Assembly: GCA_050998615.1 (NCBI GenBank)
Contig: JBPCQA010000029.1
Coordinates: forward strand, 1-42,431
Direction of reading: 5' to 3'
Length of the DNA: 42,431 nucleotides
From: JBPCQA01 sp050998615
Lineage (GTDB): Bacteria; Actinomycetota; Actinomycetes; Propionibacteriales; Nocardioidaceae
How positions within the stretch are numbered: position 1 is the stretch's first letter; each line of letters begins with the position of its first letter. The notes under the pieces are model-generated. The model was given only the letters and a program-made list of their open reading frames with translations. It was not told where the DNA came from and searched no databases. A program made the position numbers and the translations under genes. Positions 1-9,054 of this stretch are shown piece after piece.

Positions 1-82
1 AACATCTACCCTCCCTGCCCTGGCCGCAGGGGATGGTCGGTTCCATGGCTCAACGCCCTGCCGATCCGTGGACCGAGCGGAC

Positions 83-196
83 GGCGTGCCCGTCCTCTTC
101 TCCAGTCATCAGCTGGACCTGGTGGAACGGCTTTGCGACCGGGTAGCGATCGTGGCGGAAGGGCGCATGGTCGCCCGTGGTTCGGTAGCTGCCTTA
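83..196 (+). pseudogene. C-terminal remnant of an ABC transporter ATPase
   Basis: The frame through this stretch reads VPVLFSSHQLDLVERLCDRV and then AIVAEGRMVARGSV. That is the H-loop region (SSHQLDLVERLCD) and following strand of drug- or sodium-exporter type ABC ATPases. No Walker A, Q-loop, signature or Walker B motif precedes it; the frame upstream to base 2 is unrelated, and downstream it runs into the 3' end of dusB with no natural C-terminus. I read it as a roughly 38-residue remnant left by a rearrangement. The frame stays open to base 943 only as a shadow of dusB on the other strand. Confidence is good for the family and moderate for the pseudogene status, because the window edge lies close by. 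Confidence 0.6.
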
Positions 197-1318
197 GCCG
201 CCGGAGACGCCGAGCTCGGCGCCGGCGTCGACGACCAGGTCGTCGCGCTCGTCGAGCCAGTACTCCGGCAAGACGACCCGCCGCGTGGTGCCCTGGCGGC
301 CGCGTGGGCTGCCAAGCTCGGCCAGCGGGAACGGTTCGGTGGCGTCGAGCCGAGCGAGCAGCCGGTCCAGCGTCGCCAACGTGTCGATCAACCCGAGACT
401 GTGGCGCAGCTCACCGCCGGCCCGGAATCCCTTGAGATACCAGGCGATGTGCTTGCGGAACTCCTTGCAGCCACGCTCCTCGCCCAGATATTGCACGAGC
501 AGCTCGGCATGGCGTCGCATCATCGCCGCAACCTCGCCAAGCGTCGGGAACGCCGGCGGTGCGTTCCCGGCGAAGGCGGCCGCCAGGTCCCGGAACAGCC
601 ACGGCCGGCCCAGGCATCCACGGCCGACGACAACACCGGCGCACGCCGTCTCTGCCATCATCCGCAACGCGTCCGAGGCCTCCCAGATGTCCCCGTTGCC
701 GAGCACCGGGATATCGACGTGCTCGACCAGCGCAGCGATCGCTCCCCAGTCGGCCTGCCCCGAGTAGTGCTGCGAGGCCGTCCGGGCATGCAAAGAGATT
801 GCCGCGCACCCGCTGTCTTGGGCGATCTCACCCGCCTCGAGGAACGTGAGGTGGTCATCGTCGATGCCCATGCGGGTCTTCATGGTCACCGGCACGTTGT
901 ACGGCGCCGCAGCGGTGACCGTAGCCTCCAGGATCGCCCGTAGCAGCCGTCGCTTCCACGGTAGCGCCGCTCCACCACCCTTGCGGGTCACCTTCGGGAC
1001 CGGGCAGCCGAAGTTGAGGTCGATATGCGCGACCCCGAAGTCGTTGCACAAGATCTCGCTGGCCTTGGCCAGGTAGGCCGGGTCGACGCCGTACAGCTGA
1101 ACCGACCGCACCGTCTCCCCAGGATCGAACGCGAGCATCGACAGCGTGGTCTCATCGCGCTCGACCAGGCCACGACTGGTGATCATCTCGCAGACATACA
1201 AGCCAGCGCCCTGCTCGCGACACAGGGTGCGAAACGCCGCGTTGGTCACGCCCGCCATCGGCGCGAGCACGACTGGCGGGTCGACGTCTAGCGGGCCGAG
1301 CTTCAACGCGTGGCTCAC
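194..1318 (-). CDS. dusB: tRNA-dihydrouridine synthase (DusB family)
   Basis: FMN-dependent reduction of uridine to dihydrouridine in tRNA D-loops. The TIM-barrel begins with the APMAGVTNAAFR motif (about residues 19-30). The catalytic cysteine is in NFGCPVPKVTRKGGGAAL (Cys105). HARTASQHYSGQADW, VLGNGDIW and the phosphate-binding GVVVGRGCLGRPW follow. The product is 374 aa from the chosen GTG at 1318, which has a CGGAG Shine-Dalgarno 7 bases upstream. The frame stays open to 1414, but that extension is low-complexity and overlaps the end of glyS, so I reject it. The gene is co-directional with and directly downstream of glyS (70 bp gap). Its 3' end abuts an ABC-transporter remnant on the opposite strand. 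Confidence 0.95.
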   Translation of the reverse strand: MSHALKLGPLDVDPPVVLAPMAGVTNAAFRTLCREQGAGLYVCEMITSRGLVERDETTLSMLAFDPGETVRSVQLYGVDPAYLAKASEILCNDFGVAHIDLNFGCPVPKVTRKGGGAALPWKRRLLRAILEATVTAAAPYNVPVTMKTRMGIDDDHLTFLEAGEIAQDSGCAAISLHARTASQHYSGQADWGAIAALVEHVDIPVLGNGDIWEASDALRMMAETACAGVVVGRGCLGRPWLFRDLAAAFAGNAPPAFPTLGEVAAMMRRHAELLVQYLGEERGCKEFRKHIAWYLKGFRAGGELRHSLGLIDTLATLDRLLARLDATEPFPLAELGSPRGRQGTTRRVVLPEYWLDERDDLVVDAGAELGVSGG

Positions 1319-1388
1319 GCCACGGCTCCGAGCAACCGAGAGTCCCACACCTGACGATCCGACCCGCGAAGACCCAACAATTGCGGGC

Positions 1389-2777
<1,389 letters not shown>

Positions 2778-2826
2778 GAAGTGTCTCCATCCGGCTGGCG
2801 GTCGGCGGCCCTCCCCGGGTCGAGAA

Positions 2827-2858
2827 GGCAAGCAAACAGGGTACCTTCCGCTCTTGCC
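2827..2858 (-). promoter_or_regulatory. Hairpin in the glyS leader
   Basis: GGCAAG and CTTGCC arms (2827-2832 and 2853-2858) enclose a 20-base loop, about 50 bases upstream of the glyS GTG. It directly adjoins the 38-bp repeat at 2866-2903. I looked for a T-box consensus and did not find one, so the function is unknown. Confidence 0.35.
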
Positions 2859-2865
2859 CGAAGAT

Positions 2866-2903
2866 CGACGCTGAGCTCGTTAGGACCGGCTGAACGCCTG
2901 ATC
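2866..2903 (-). repeat. 38-bp upstream element, copy A (before glyS)
   Basis: Read on the minus strand it begins GATCAGGCGTTCAGCCGG and ends CGAGCTCAGCGTCG. The same block with few changes is at 8949-8986 (plus) and 35857-35894 (minus). It lies 88 bases upstream of the glyS start, in the same orientation as that gene. Confidence 0.75.
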
Positions 2904-2923
2904 TTGCCGCCAGGAGGGAGCTG

Positions 2924-3313
2924 TCAGTCCGTTTGTCTTGACGTGGCGGTATTGGGTGTGGTGGCCCGCTCCCCCACAATCACTTCGTACGCTGACGGCT
3001 CGTCGATTGCCTGCGAGAGCACCGGCACGACAGCCAGCTTGACGTCGTACGACGACAGCGCCCGCCGGTAGGCTCCAACGTTCTCCCAGTGGGTCTCGAG
3101 CACCCAAAGCCGCGGATCGTCGAGGGCGCGGCCGACCGTGCCGGCTACGAACCCTGGCTGAGCACCGAGCCGGGTGAGGCAGGCTGCCAGCTCGGCCCCA
3201 GGATCGGCACGATGCCCAATACCACCTGCGACAGCAGGCCCTTCACCGAGTCCGGCGCCGGAGTCGCTCAGGTCGTCGTACTGGAATCTCGAGATCGCCA
3301 ACACGGCCGCCAT
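2924..3313 (-). CDS. Antibiotic biosynthesis monooxygenase-like protein
   Basis: 129 aa. The second half reads LWVLETHWENVGAYRRALSS and ends around SYDVKLAVVPVLSQAIDEPS. This is the pattern of small actinobacterial ABM-fold proteins often found beside glyS; they are dimeric alpha-beta barrels with no proven substrate. The middle of the first half (about residues 14-40, Gly/Ala-rich) does not look like the usual family sequence, so a compensated frameshift there is possible. The ATG at 3311-3313 lies in the loop of a perfect 14-bp inverted repeat, and the best Shine-Dalgarno candidate (GTGAGAAG) is also in that loop. The gene follows the beta-propeller gene on the same strand. Confidence 0.65.
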   Translation of the reverse strand: MAAVLAISRFQYDDLSDSGAGLGEGPAVAGGIGHRADPGAELAACLTRLGAQPGFVAGTVGRALDDPRLWVLETHWENVGAYRRALSSYDVKLAVVPVLSQAIDEPSAYEVIVGERATTPNTATSRQTD

Positions 3314-3338
3314 CTTCTCACTGCGGCGGCCGTGTTGG
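3298..3338 (-). promoter_or_regulatory. Perfect 14-bp inverted repeat around the start codon of the downstream gene
   Basis: Arms 3298-3311 and 3325-3338 (CCAACACGGCCGCC and its complement) pair without mismatch around a 13-base loop. It lies 26 bases past the stop of the beta-propeller gene, so it may act as a terminator, but no T-run follows. It also contains the ATG of the next gene at the loop/arm boundary, so it may instead control translation. Confidence 0.6.
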
Positions 3339-3363
3339 CCCTTTACTCTCCGTGCGCCGAGCC

Positions 3364-6240
3364 TCAGCTGTTGACGGGAAGCGACCAGATGCTGCGACCG
3401 TGAGTGGCCGCGATGAGCTTCTTGGTGCCTCTGCTGAGCGTGAGCCCGTAGACCGCAACCTTCGGCAACCCCTGAGTCGCGACCCAGCTGTGGCCGCCCA
3501 TAGCCCGGGTCAGCACACCGAAGTCGGTCGAGATGAACAGCGCCTGGGTCCTGGGCACGTAGACGATGTCGGTGACCGGCTGGTCGCCGAGATCCAAGCT
3601 CAGGTCGCGCGCCGTGCCGGTGTTCGTCTTCGGGTTCCAGGTCACCTCGTAGACGTGACCCCCCGGTGAGTAGGCCGAGTAGCCCGAGTAAGAGATGAAC
3701 GCGTGGTAGGGGTTCGCCGGGTCGATCGCGATGCCGGAGACGAATCGCTGTGGCAGATTGAGCTTCTGGTCGATTCGCTGGTAGGTCACCGCCGACGGGT
3801 TCGCCGCGTTGGCGTTCTGTGAGATGAACACGCGACCGTAGCGGGTCGCCGCCCACATCGTCGACTTGTTGGTGGTTGGCCGCTCCACGGCCACCACGTA
3901 GTTGCCGGCGTCGGTATTCGATCCCCAGTAGGTGCTCGACAAGTCGCCGTGCGCGCCGCCGAGCGGCTTCCAGTCGCCGCACGGGCTGGGTCGGTGGCCG
4001 TAGTCACCGGTCAGCTCGTTGCAGTACTTGTCGAGGAACTTGCGCGGGCCACCGTTGTCGGTGGTGCGCCACACGTGCTGGAGGCCGTCGAAGACGGTTC
4101 CGCCGACGACCGGATCAGCGGTGAAGGGCGTGTAGAAGGACGCCGACTCTCCGGACCCGACCAGCGGGTCACTGATGTAGTCCCACCCTGTTGGGCTGCC
4201 GCCGGTGAAGCTGACGTCGTGCGACGGCGAGTAGTAGGAGTGGTAGCGGATGTTGGAGTTGTCGACGTTGAAGCCGGACTGACCTCCGTCACCACCTACT
4301 GTCTCGCTCCAGCCTTGCGTCGTGTCGCTTTCCCAGGTGCCGTTGTCTTGGGTGCCGCCCTGGAGCACCCGCGGGCTCTTGCCCGCGGTGACGCTCTGGA
4401 ACTGCAGCGTGGCCAGGCCGGTGTTGATCTCGTTGTTCTCGGTCGGGATCGCCGACAGGTACTGCTTGCAGTCCTTCAGTTGTACGCCGCTCAGGCCGCG
4501 CTTCACGCAGTCTGCGCTGCGGTTCACAAACGGCCCGGATTGACGCACGACGCCGCCGTCGGATGCGGTGAAGAAGGTCCGCGCCGACGTCCCTGGTGCG
4601 AACACCAATGCGTGGTGGTCTGGGTGGAGACCGTTGGGCTGTGGCTGGGCGTCATTGGTCATGTCGGTGAAGTGCTTGCCTGCATCGGTCGAGCGCACCA
4701 CTGCGCGGCCGTTGGAGTCACCGGGTCCGCCGAATGCCTGCAGCTCGTTGTAGTTCATCGAGCCTGCCAAGAACACCTGGTCGGGTTGCCCGGCCGGCGA
4801 GCTGACGACCATGTCGTAGTAGCACTGTGCCTCGCAGAAGTTGTACGAGCCATACCCCGGCGTACCCGGGTTTGGGTTCGACAACGAGCGCCAGGTCGGG
4901 TTCGCGCTCGTCGCGTCGTCGGTGCGCAGCAGTCCGGCCACCGAGTTGTTGAAGTACGTCGAGTCACCGAGGTAGATGCGGGTCTTGCCGTTCGTCAGCG
5001 AGGCGAGCGCGAATTCCACCCGGCTGGTCGAGCTTGTTGCCTCCGCGCCAGGGGTGTGGATCGTGTAGATCTGCTGCCACGCGCCACTGCCGACGCGGCG
5101 GAACAGGCCGTAGTCAAACATCGCGGCATACACGGTGCCGGCGTGGGTCGGGTCGAACAGGATCTTGGAGATCCCACCGCGGAAGAAATCGCTGCCGTTG
5201 GGCGAGCGGGGGTCGACGGAGTCGGAGGCCTCGGTGAGGCTCTTGTGCCAGCTGCGCCCGGCGTTGGTGGTCTCGTAGACGCCGATCTTCGGCGCCCCTG
5301 GCGGGGTGAAGCGTCCGCCGTTGACCGACGACGCGCCGTGCCGGCCCACCATCGTGCCGACGTACATGTGCTGGGCGTTGTGCGGGTCAACCGCCACGCT
5401 GCTGATGGAACGGTTTAGCGTGAAGTCCTGGGTGTGGAAGAACGTGGGAACCTTGGCGAACGTCGCGCCGCCGTCCGTCGACTTGAAGAGTCCGACTCCG
5501 GCCTCGTTGTCCGAGGAACCGTTGGCTTCTCCGGTCCCGACGTACAGGTCACCATTGGGAGCAATGTAGACGGTCCCGATCGCGTTTGACGGGATGTCCG
5601 CGCCGATCGGAGACCAGCGTGGGGTGGCCGACATGGCGCTGGTGGTCTTCCAGACGCCGCCACCTGCCGTGCCGGCGTACAACACGCAGGAGGTCGCGCT
5701 GCACGGCGTGCCGACCGCGAGCGAGGAGGTCCGACCCGAGACAATCGCCGGGGTGCCGGTGTAGGTGGTTTCCGGCGCCTGAAGGCCGCCGTCAGGGCCG
5801 AGCGGGGTCCATGTCTGGGTCTTGGCAGTGCCCTGCGTCTGGCGGAGCAGTGCCTGACCTGAGGCAGTCTTGCCGCGCAGGTTCGCGGCGGTGAAGGCCT
5901 GCGCCGCCAGTGTCTGCTGCTGGGGCGCGATATATGTGTGCGGATAGGCTCGCTGGTCGTATTCCTGCTGGGAAGGGCCGTTGAGGATCTCTCCGCTGGC
6001 TTCGCCGCCATTCTGGTCGAGTTTCTCGGCCACATAGGCGAGTGGAAGCCGATGGCTGGCCAGGCTGGGATTGCGGTCTAGCGCCTCGGCCATCTGCTTC
6101 GAGCCATGCTCATTGATTGCCTCTTGCTTCTCGTTTGCGACGCTTCCCTTGACCACGAAGAAGGCGCCCACCCCGATGATCAACGCGAAAACCGCGACCA
6201 ACGGCATGATGAGCTTCCACGGGCGACTGCGACCTGCCAT
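3364..6240 (-). CDS. Large membrane-anchored BNR/VPS10-type beta-propeller protein
   Basis: 958 aa. The N-terminus is a short basic stretch (MAGRSRPWK) and one hydrophobic segment (about residues 10-32), with no obvious cleavage site, so it is probably a signal anchor with an extracellular body. A linker to about residue 140 is followed by many Asp-box/BNR-like repeats: LYAGTAGGGVWKT, LFKSTDGGATF, VYETTNAGRSWHKS, VRSTDAGKHFTDM, LISTDFGVLTRAMGGHSW. This is the seven- and ten-bladed sortilin/VPS10 or xyloglucanase-like propeller class. Sialidase-type catalytic residues were not recognised, so I give no enzyme activity. The ATG at 6240 has AAAGGTGG 5 bases upstream and is preferred to the ATG at 6258. 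No partner gene is adjacent on the same strand. Confidence 0.75.
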   Translation of the reverse strand: MAGRSRPWKLIMPLVAVFALIIGVGAFFVVKGSVANEKQEAINEHGSKQMAEALDRNPSLASHRLPLAYVAEKLDQNGGEASGEILNGPSQQEYDQRAYPHTYIAPQQQTLAAQAFTAANLRGKTASGQALLRQTQGTAKTQTWTPLGPDGGLQAPETTYTGTPAIVSGRTSSLAVGTPCSATSCVLYAGTAGGGVWKTTSAMSATPRWSPIGADIPSNAIGTVYIAPNGDLYVGTGEANGSSDNEAGVGLFKSTDGGATFAKVPTFFHTQDFTLNRSISSVAVDPHNAQHMYVGTMVGRHGASSVNGGRFTPPGAPKIGVYETTNAGRSWHKSLTEASDSVDPRSPNGSDFFRGGISKILFDPTHAGTVYAAMFDYGLFRRVGSGAWQQIYTIHTPGAEATSSTSRVEFALASLTNGKTRIYLGDSTYFNNSVAGLLRTDDATSANPTWRSLSNPNPGTPGYGSYNFCEAQCYYDMVVSSPAGQPDQVFLAGSMNYNELQAFGGPGDSNGRAVVRSTDAGKHFTDMTNDAQPQPNGLHPDHHALVFAPGTSARTFFTASDGGVVRQSGPFVNRSADCVKRGLSGVQLKDCKQYLSAIPTENNEINTGLATLQFQSVTAGKSPRVLQGGTQDNGTWESDTTQGWSETVGGDGGQSGFNVDNSNIRYHSYYSPSHDVSFTGGSPTGWDYISDPLVGSGESASFYTPFTADPVVGGTVFDGLQHVWRTTDNGGPRKFLDKYCNELTGDYGHRPSPCGDWKPLGGAHGDLSSTYWGSNTDAGNYVVAVERPTTNKSTMWAATRYGRVFISQNANAANPSAVTYQRIDQKLNLPQRFVSGIAIDPANPYHAFISYSGYSAYSPGGHVYEVTWNPKTNTGTARDLSLDLGDQPVTDIVYVPRTQALFISTDFGVLTRAMGGHSWVATQGLPKVAVYGLTLSRGTKKLIAATHGRSIWSLPVNS

Positions 6241-6408
6241 GCTGACCACCTTTGACATCCAGCTCGCCTAAGACGCGAGGCCTCACGCAAGAGTAGAGAA
6301 CTGCCCCACGGACATCATGGACTAGTCGAGCAGGTGCCGCAATAGCCCGGCCTCCACGGTGGTGAGGAGGTCACTTAGGTGGCTGAGTCGCCTGGATAGG
6401 CTGAGGTC

Positions 6409-6801
6409 GTGGCGAAGCCAACTCCTCGTCGATCGAGCAAGCCGAAGCGGACCACGCGGGTTCAGCAGGGACAGCCTCGGAGCCGGCCGGCCCGGAGCGG
6501 CCAGGCTCCGGCCAGCACAAGCAGGCACGCGGCGATCGCTGAACGCAGCCGAGGGGCGTTGGTGCGGATGTCGCAGCTGCCGCCCCTGGTGATTCCGGGT
6601 GTGATGCTGCTGCTGATGCTGATCGGTCTCGCCGGCCCGCTCTGGGCGGGGCTGCCGGCATTCGCCCTGATCGCGCTCTTCGTGTTATGGCTGGCTGTCA
6701 TCTCATGGCCGGTGCTCACGCCCGGCGCGCAGCTGATTCGCGCGGCCATGCTCGTCATCGTGGTCGCCGCCGCCATCGGCCGCGGCACGGGATGGCTATG
6801 A
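6409..6801 (+). CDS. Small two-helix membrane protein (DUF6703-like)
   Basis: 130 aa. A basic, Arg/Ser/Pro-rich cytoplasmic N-terminus (about 50 residues) is followed by two hydrophobic segments, about residues 60-80 (VIPGVMLLLMLIGLAGPLWA) and 85-125. The architecture and the ending match a small actinobacterial family of unknown function. The start is GTG at 6409 with AGGCTGAGG just upstream. It diverges from the beta-propeller gene and converges with the PH-domain operon, with a 27 bp gap. Confidence 0.6.
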   Translation: MAKPTPRRSSKPKRTTRVQQGQPRSRPARSGQAPASTSRHAAIAERSRGALVRMSQLPPLVIPGVMLLLMLIGLAGPLWAGLPAFALIALFVLWLAVISWPVLTPGAQLIRAAMLVIVVAAAIGRGTGWL

Positions 6802-6828
6802 GAAACTCGGCCGCTCCTGCGCCGCAAG

Positions 6829-8361
6829 TCAAGGGCCGACGGACGGCGCGTTCGTTGCCGCGTTTGGGCCGCCGGCGACGCCGGACACGAGGATCGGCGT
6901 CTCGCTCGGCAGCCGGTCGGTAGGCGGACGGCGTACTGGCAAGCGATGGTGTCGTGCTCGGGCCGAAAGCTGTTCGACGAGCGCCGCAGCACTCGCCTCG
7001 TCTTGGTGCTTGCCGCCCCACCGCTGGCCACCTGTCGGAACGTCCAGCCAAACGGTCGCCACCTGGCACGCCCGCTGCATCATGCCCTGATGAGCCGACA
7101 CGCTTTGGACGCGTGCATAAGGCACGTAGGCATGAGTGCGCCGCACCCGCCCGTGCACCGAGAGCGCGCCGCCGTCCATCAGCGCCACCCCCAGGAAGCG
7201 AAATCCCCAAGGGTCGAGCCATCTCGCCCGCGGACCGGGCCCCGTCACGTCCGGAGGCTCAACGTTTGCGCCGACCACCGCTTCGATGAGGGCAATCGCC
7301 TCGGCTCGGCCACCCACCGGCAACAGCGAGTTCGCGCCGGCGCCACTCTTGTCGTGCTTGTCGGCGACGCTGCCGGCGACGTCGACGGTCACCCGCGCCC
7401 AGCCGAGCTTGCGCCACAAGAATGGCTCCTCGAGGCGAATCCCCTGGATCCGGTCAAGGGCGACTGACCGGTTGGTCGTCGAGGTGAGACCCGCGCTGAC
7501 ACGAACACCGGTTGGCGTGCGAGTCAGCGTGAAGTGCGCGTCACGAAGCACCGACAGCACCCGTCGTCGTACGTCGGCCGCCAGCGCTAACGCAATCGGC
7601 AGAAAGAAACCAATGCCGGCAAGCAAGGCGGCACCTCCAAACACCACTCCGACCACGATGACGCCCACTACGTAACAGATGGTCAGCACCCAGTAGCCGA
7701 CGCCTTCGAGCAGACTCGCCTTGATCAGCCGCGCCAACGACACCCTTGCCACCATTCGATCTGCAGTAAATCCTGGCGTCTCGGAAGAGCGATCGGATGC
7801 GCTGCCGGTGTATCGCAAGATCTCGTCCCGCAGCCGCCACGCCTCATCCGCCGTCAGGTAAGCGAGATCGGCCGAAGCGTCGTCACCCGCCGCCATGTCC
7901 AGCCGCACCACGGCAAGGCCGAACAGCCTGGCAATGAACGGCTGGTTGACGTCAACTGATTGAACGCGCGCCAGCCGCACTTGCCGGCGACTTCGTACCA
8001 CCAGGCCGCGGTGCAACAGCAGGGTCGCGGGGCCGTTATCGCTGACTATCGCGAACCCAGTGACCCGCCACGACAACCAAGCTGCGACAACGCTGATCAC
8101 CCCGATGACGATAATGATGGCGAGCGCGATCCCCAACGTGGCCAGGGCAACGTCGCCATGCAACGCGTCCCACACCCACCTCAGCCGATCGAGGTCGTCG
8201 CGGAAAATGCCAAGTGCGACCGCGATCGCGATGCCAGCGGGCCGCCAGGAAGCCAGGATGGGGGTCAGTGGATGGAGTTTGCGCAGTTCAGGCTGCGCGG
8301 CGATGGCGGGATCGTCGTCGACTTCGGTTTCGTGCTCGGCGTCTCGCCTCATCTGCCTCAC
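6829..8361 (-). CDS. Membrane protein with bacterial PH domains (YdbT-like)
   Basis: 510 aa. After an acidic N-terminus there are hydrophobic pairs at about residues 40-60 and 75-95, followed by a bPH_2 domain (RVTGFAIVSDNGPATLLLHR, then RVQSVDVNQPFIARLFGLAV). A second hydrophobic pair is at about 220-265, with further PH-like segments after it (VALDRIQGIRLEEPFLWRK and VPYARVQSVSAHQGMMQR). This is the YdbT family organisation of membrane-flanked PH domains. The GTG start at 8361 overlaps the stop of the upstream PH gene (GTGA), so the pair is translationally coupled. The ligand is unknown; a role in envelope or lipid homeostasis is inference from the family. Confidence 0.75.
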   Translation of the reverse strand: MRQMRRDAEHETEVDDDPAIAAQPELRKLHPLTPILASWRPAGIAIAVALGIFRDDLDRLRWVWDALHGDVALATLGIALAIIIVIGVISVVAAWLSWRVTGFAIVSDNGPATLLLHRGLVVRSRRQVRLARVQSVDVNQPFIARLFGLAVVRLDMAAGDDASADLAYLTADEAWRLRDEILRYTGSASDRSSETPGFTADRMVARVSLARLIKASLLEGVGYWVLTICYVVGVIVVGVVFGGAALLAGIGFFLPIALALAADVRRRVLSVLRDAHFTLTRTPTGVRVSAGLTSTTNRSVALDRIQGIRLEEPFLWRKLGWARVTVDVAGSVADKHDKSGAGANSLLPVGGRAEAIALIEAVVGANVEPPDVTGPGPRARWLDPWGFRFLGVALMDGGALSVHGRVRRTHAYVPYARVQSVSAHQGMMQRACQVATVWLDVPTGGQRWGGKHQDEASAAALVEQLSARARHHRLPVRRPPTDRLPSETPILVSGVAGGPNAATNAPSVGP

Positions 8362-8879
8362 AACCCGGCCGACAAAGCTTCGCCCTTACTGGCCAGCCGA
8401 TCCCGTAACTGATGCGCGGCATCAACCGGCAAACCTGGGATGCGCGCATCCGTCTTCGCTGATGCGGTGACCAGGGTTATCGTGGCGATGCCAAGATGGC
8501 TGGACACCGGATTCGCGGTGACCTCGATGACTTGCATCCGACCGTAGGGCACCACGGCTAGGTGCCTGTTGAGGCGTCCATGGCTGACCAACAGGTCCTG
8601 CTCGCGCTCGGCGTACCGCCACGAGGAGACGATTCTGGGCAGTACGACGATCCAGAGCCCAGCTGCCACCAGTGCAATGACCAGGCCGGGAATGCCGAGC
8701 GCAAGGGATGCGCCCGATGCGCCTGCCGATCGTGCGAGCAGCGCTACGACGATGAGGCCGACTCCAACAATCGCGCCGACGAGCACTGGCAGACGCCTCT
8801 CGGTGAGCAGCTTCGGCGAAACCGGGCGCCAGTCCAGCCCAGGCTCGACGAACAGGCGATCAGCGGCGGCTTTGGTCAC
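8358..8879 (-). CDS. Small bacterial PH-domain membrane protein (YdbS-like)
   Basis: 173 aa from the GTG at 8879 (VTKAAADRLFVEPGLDWRPV). Two hydrophobic segments (about residues 30-50 and 55-80) precede one bPH_2 domain with WRYAEREQDLLVSHGRLNR and VPYGRMQVIEVTANPVSSHL. The organisation matches YdbS, and the gene is coupled to the YdbT-like gene by a GTGA overlap; these two families usually occur as a pair. The frame stays open to 9023, but that extension crosses the 38-bp repeat and approaches the Zur boxes, so I reject it. No strong Shine-Dalgarno is seen at the GTG, so the start is moderately certain. Confidence 0.7.
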   Translation of the reverse strand: MTKAAADRLFVEPGLDWRPVSPKLLTERRLPVLVGAIVGVGLIVVALLARSAGASGASLALGIPGLVIALVAAGLWIVVLPRIVSSWRYAEREQDLLVSHGRLNRHLAVVPYGRMQVIEVTANPVSSHLGIATITLVTASAKTDARIPGLPVDAAHQLRDRLASKGEALSAGL

Positions 8880-8948
8880 CCGTGGGAGCCTACCCGGCCG
8901 AGGGTCGCTGGTTGTGACTCGTGTGGGAGTCCCCCTCCCGGGAACAGC

Positions 8949-8986
8949 GATCAGGCGCTCAGCCGGCTGGGGCGAGCTCAGCGTCG
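8949..8986 (+). repeat. 38-bp upstream element, copy B (before znuA)
   Basis: Begins GATCAGGCGCTCAGCCGG and ends CGAGCTCAGCGTCG. It is in the same orientation as znuA and 67 bases from its start codon. See copies A (2866-2903) and C (35857-35894). Confidence 0.75.
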
Positions 8987-9017
8987 GAACCTGTCGCTCA
9001 CCACGGCCAATCCAAGT

Positions 9018-9032
9018 TGACAATGGTTTTCA
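9018..9032 (+). promoter_or_regulatory. Zur box 1
   Basis: TGACAATGGTTTTCA is a 15-base imperfect palindrome with two differences from the TGAAAATGATTTTCA type of site bound by actinobacterial Zur. It is followed 22 bases later by an identical copy, in front of a zinc-transport operon that encodes its own Fur-family regulator. Confidence 0.75.
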
Positions 9033-9039
9033 CCTTAGT

Positions 9040-9054
9040 TGACAATGGTTTTCA
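9040..9054 (+). promoter_or_regulatory. Zur box 2, overlapping the znuA start codon
   Basis: The same 15 bases as box 1. Its last base is the A of the znuA ATG. The 22-base period places both sites on one face of the helix. There is no room for a Shine-Dalgarno, so the znuA mRNA may be leaderless. Confidence 0.75.

Noticed and set aside
2778..2935. T-box riboswitch in front of glyS
   Set aside because: No T-box consensus or specifier-loop arrangement could be found; only a simple hairpin and the 38-bp element.
2924..3982. 352-codon minus-strand frame covering the monooxygenase-like gene and more
   Set aside because: Upstream of 3313 it is antisense-frame noise inside the beta-propeller gene (Arg/Gly/His-rich); only the last 129 codons look real.
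3949..5418. 489-codon plus-strand frame
   Set aside because: Lies wholly opposite the beta-propeller gene, Val/Ala/Arg-rich with no motif; a GC-driven shadow.
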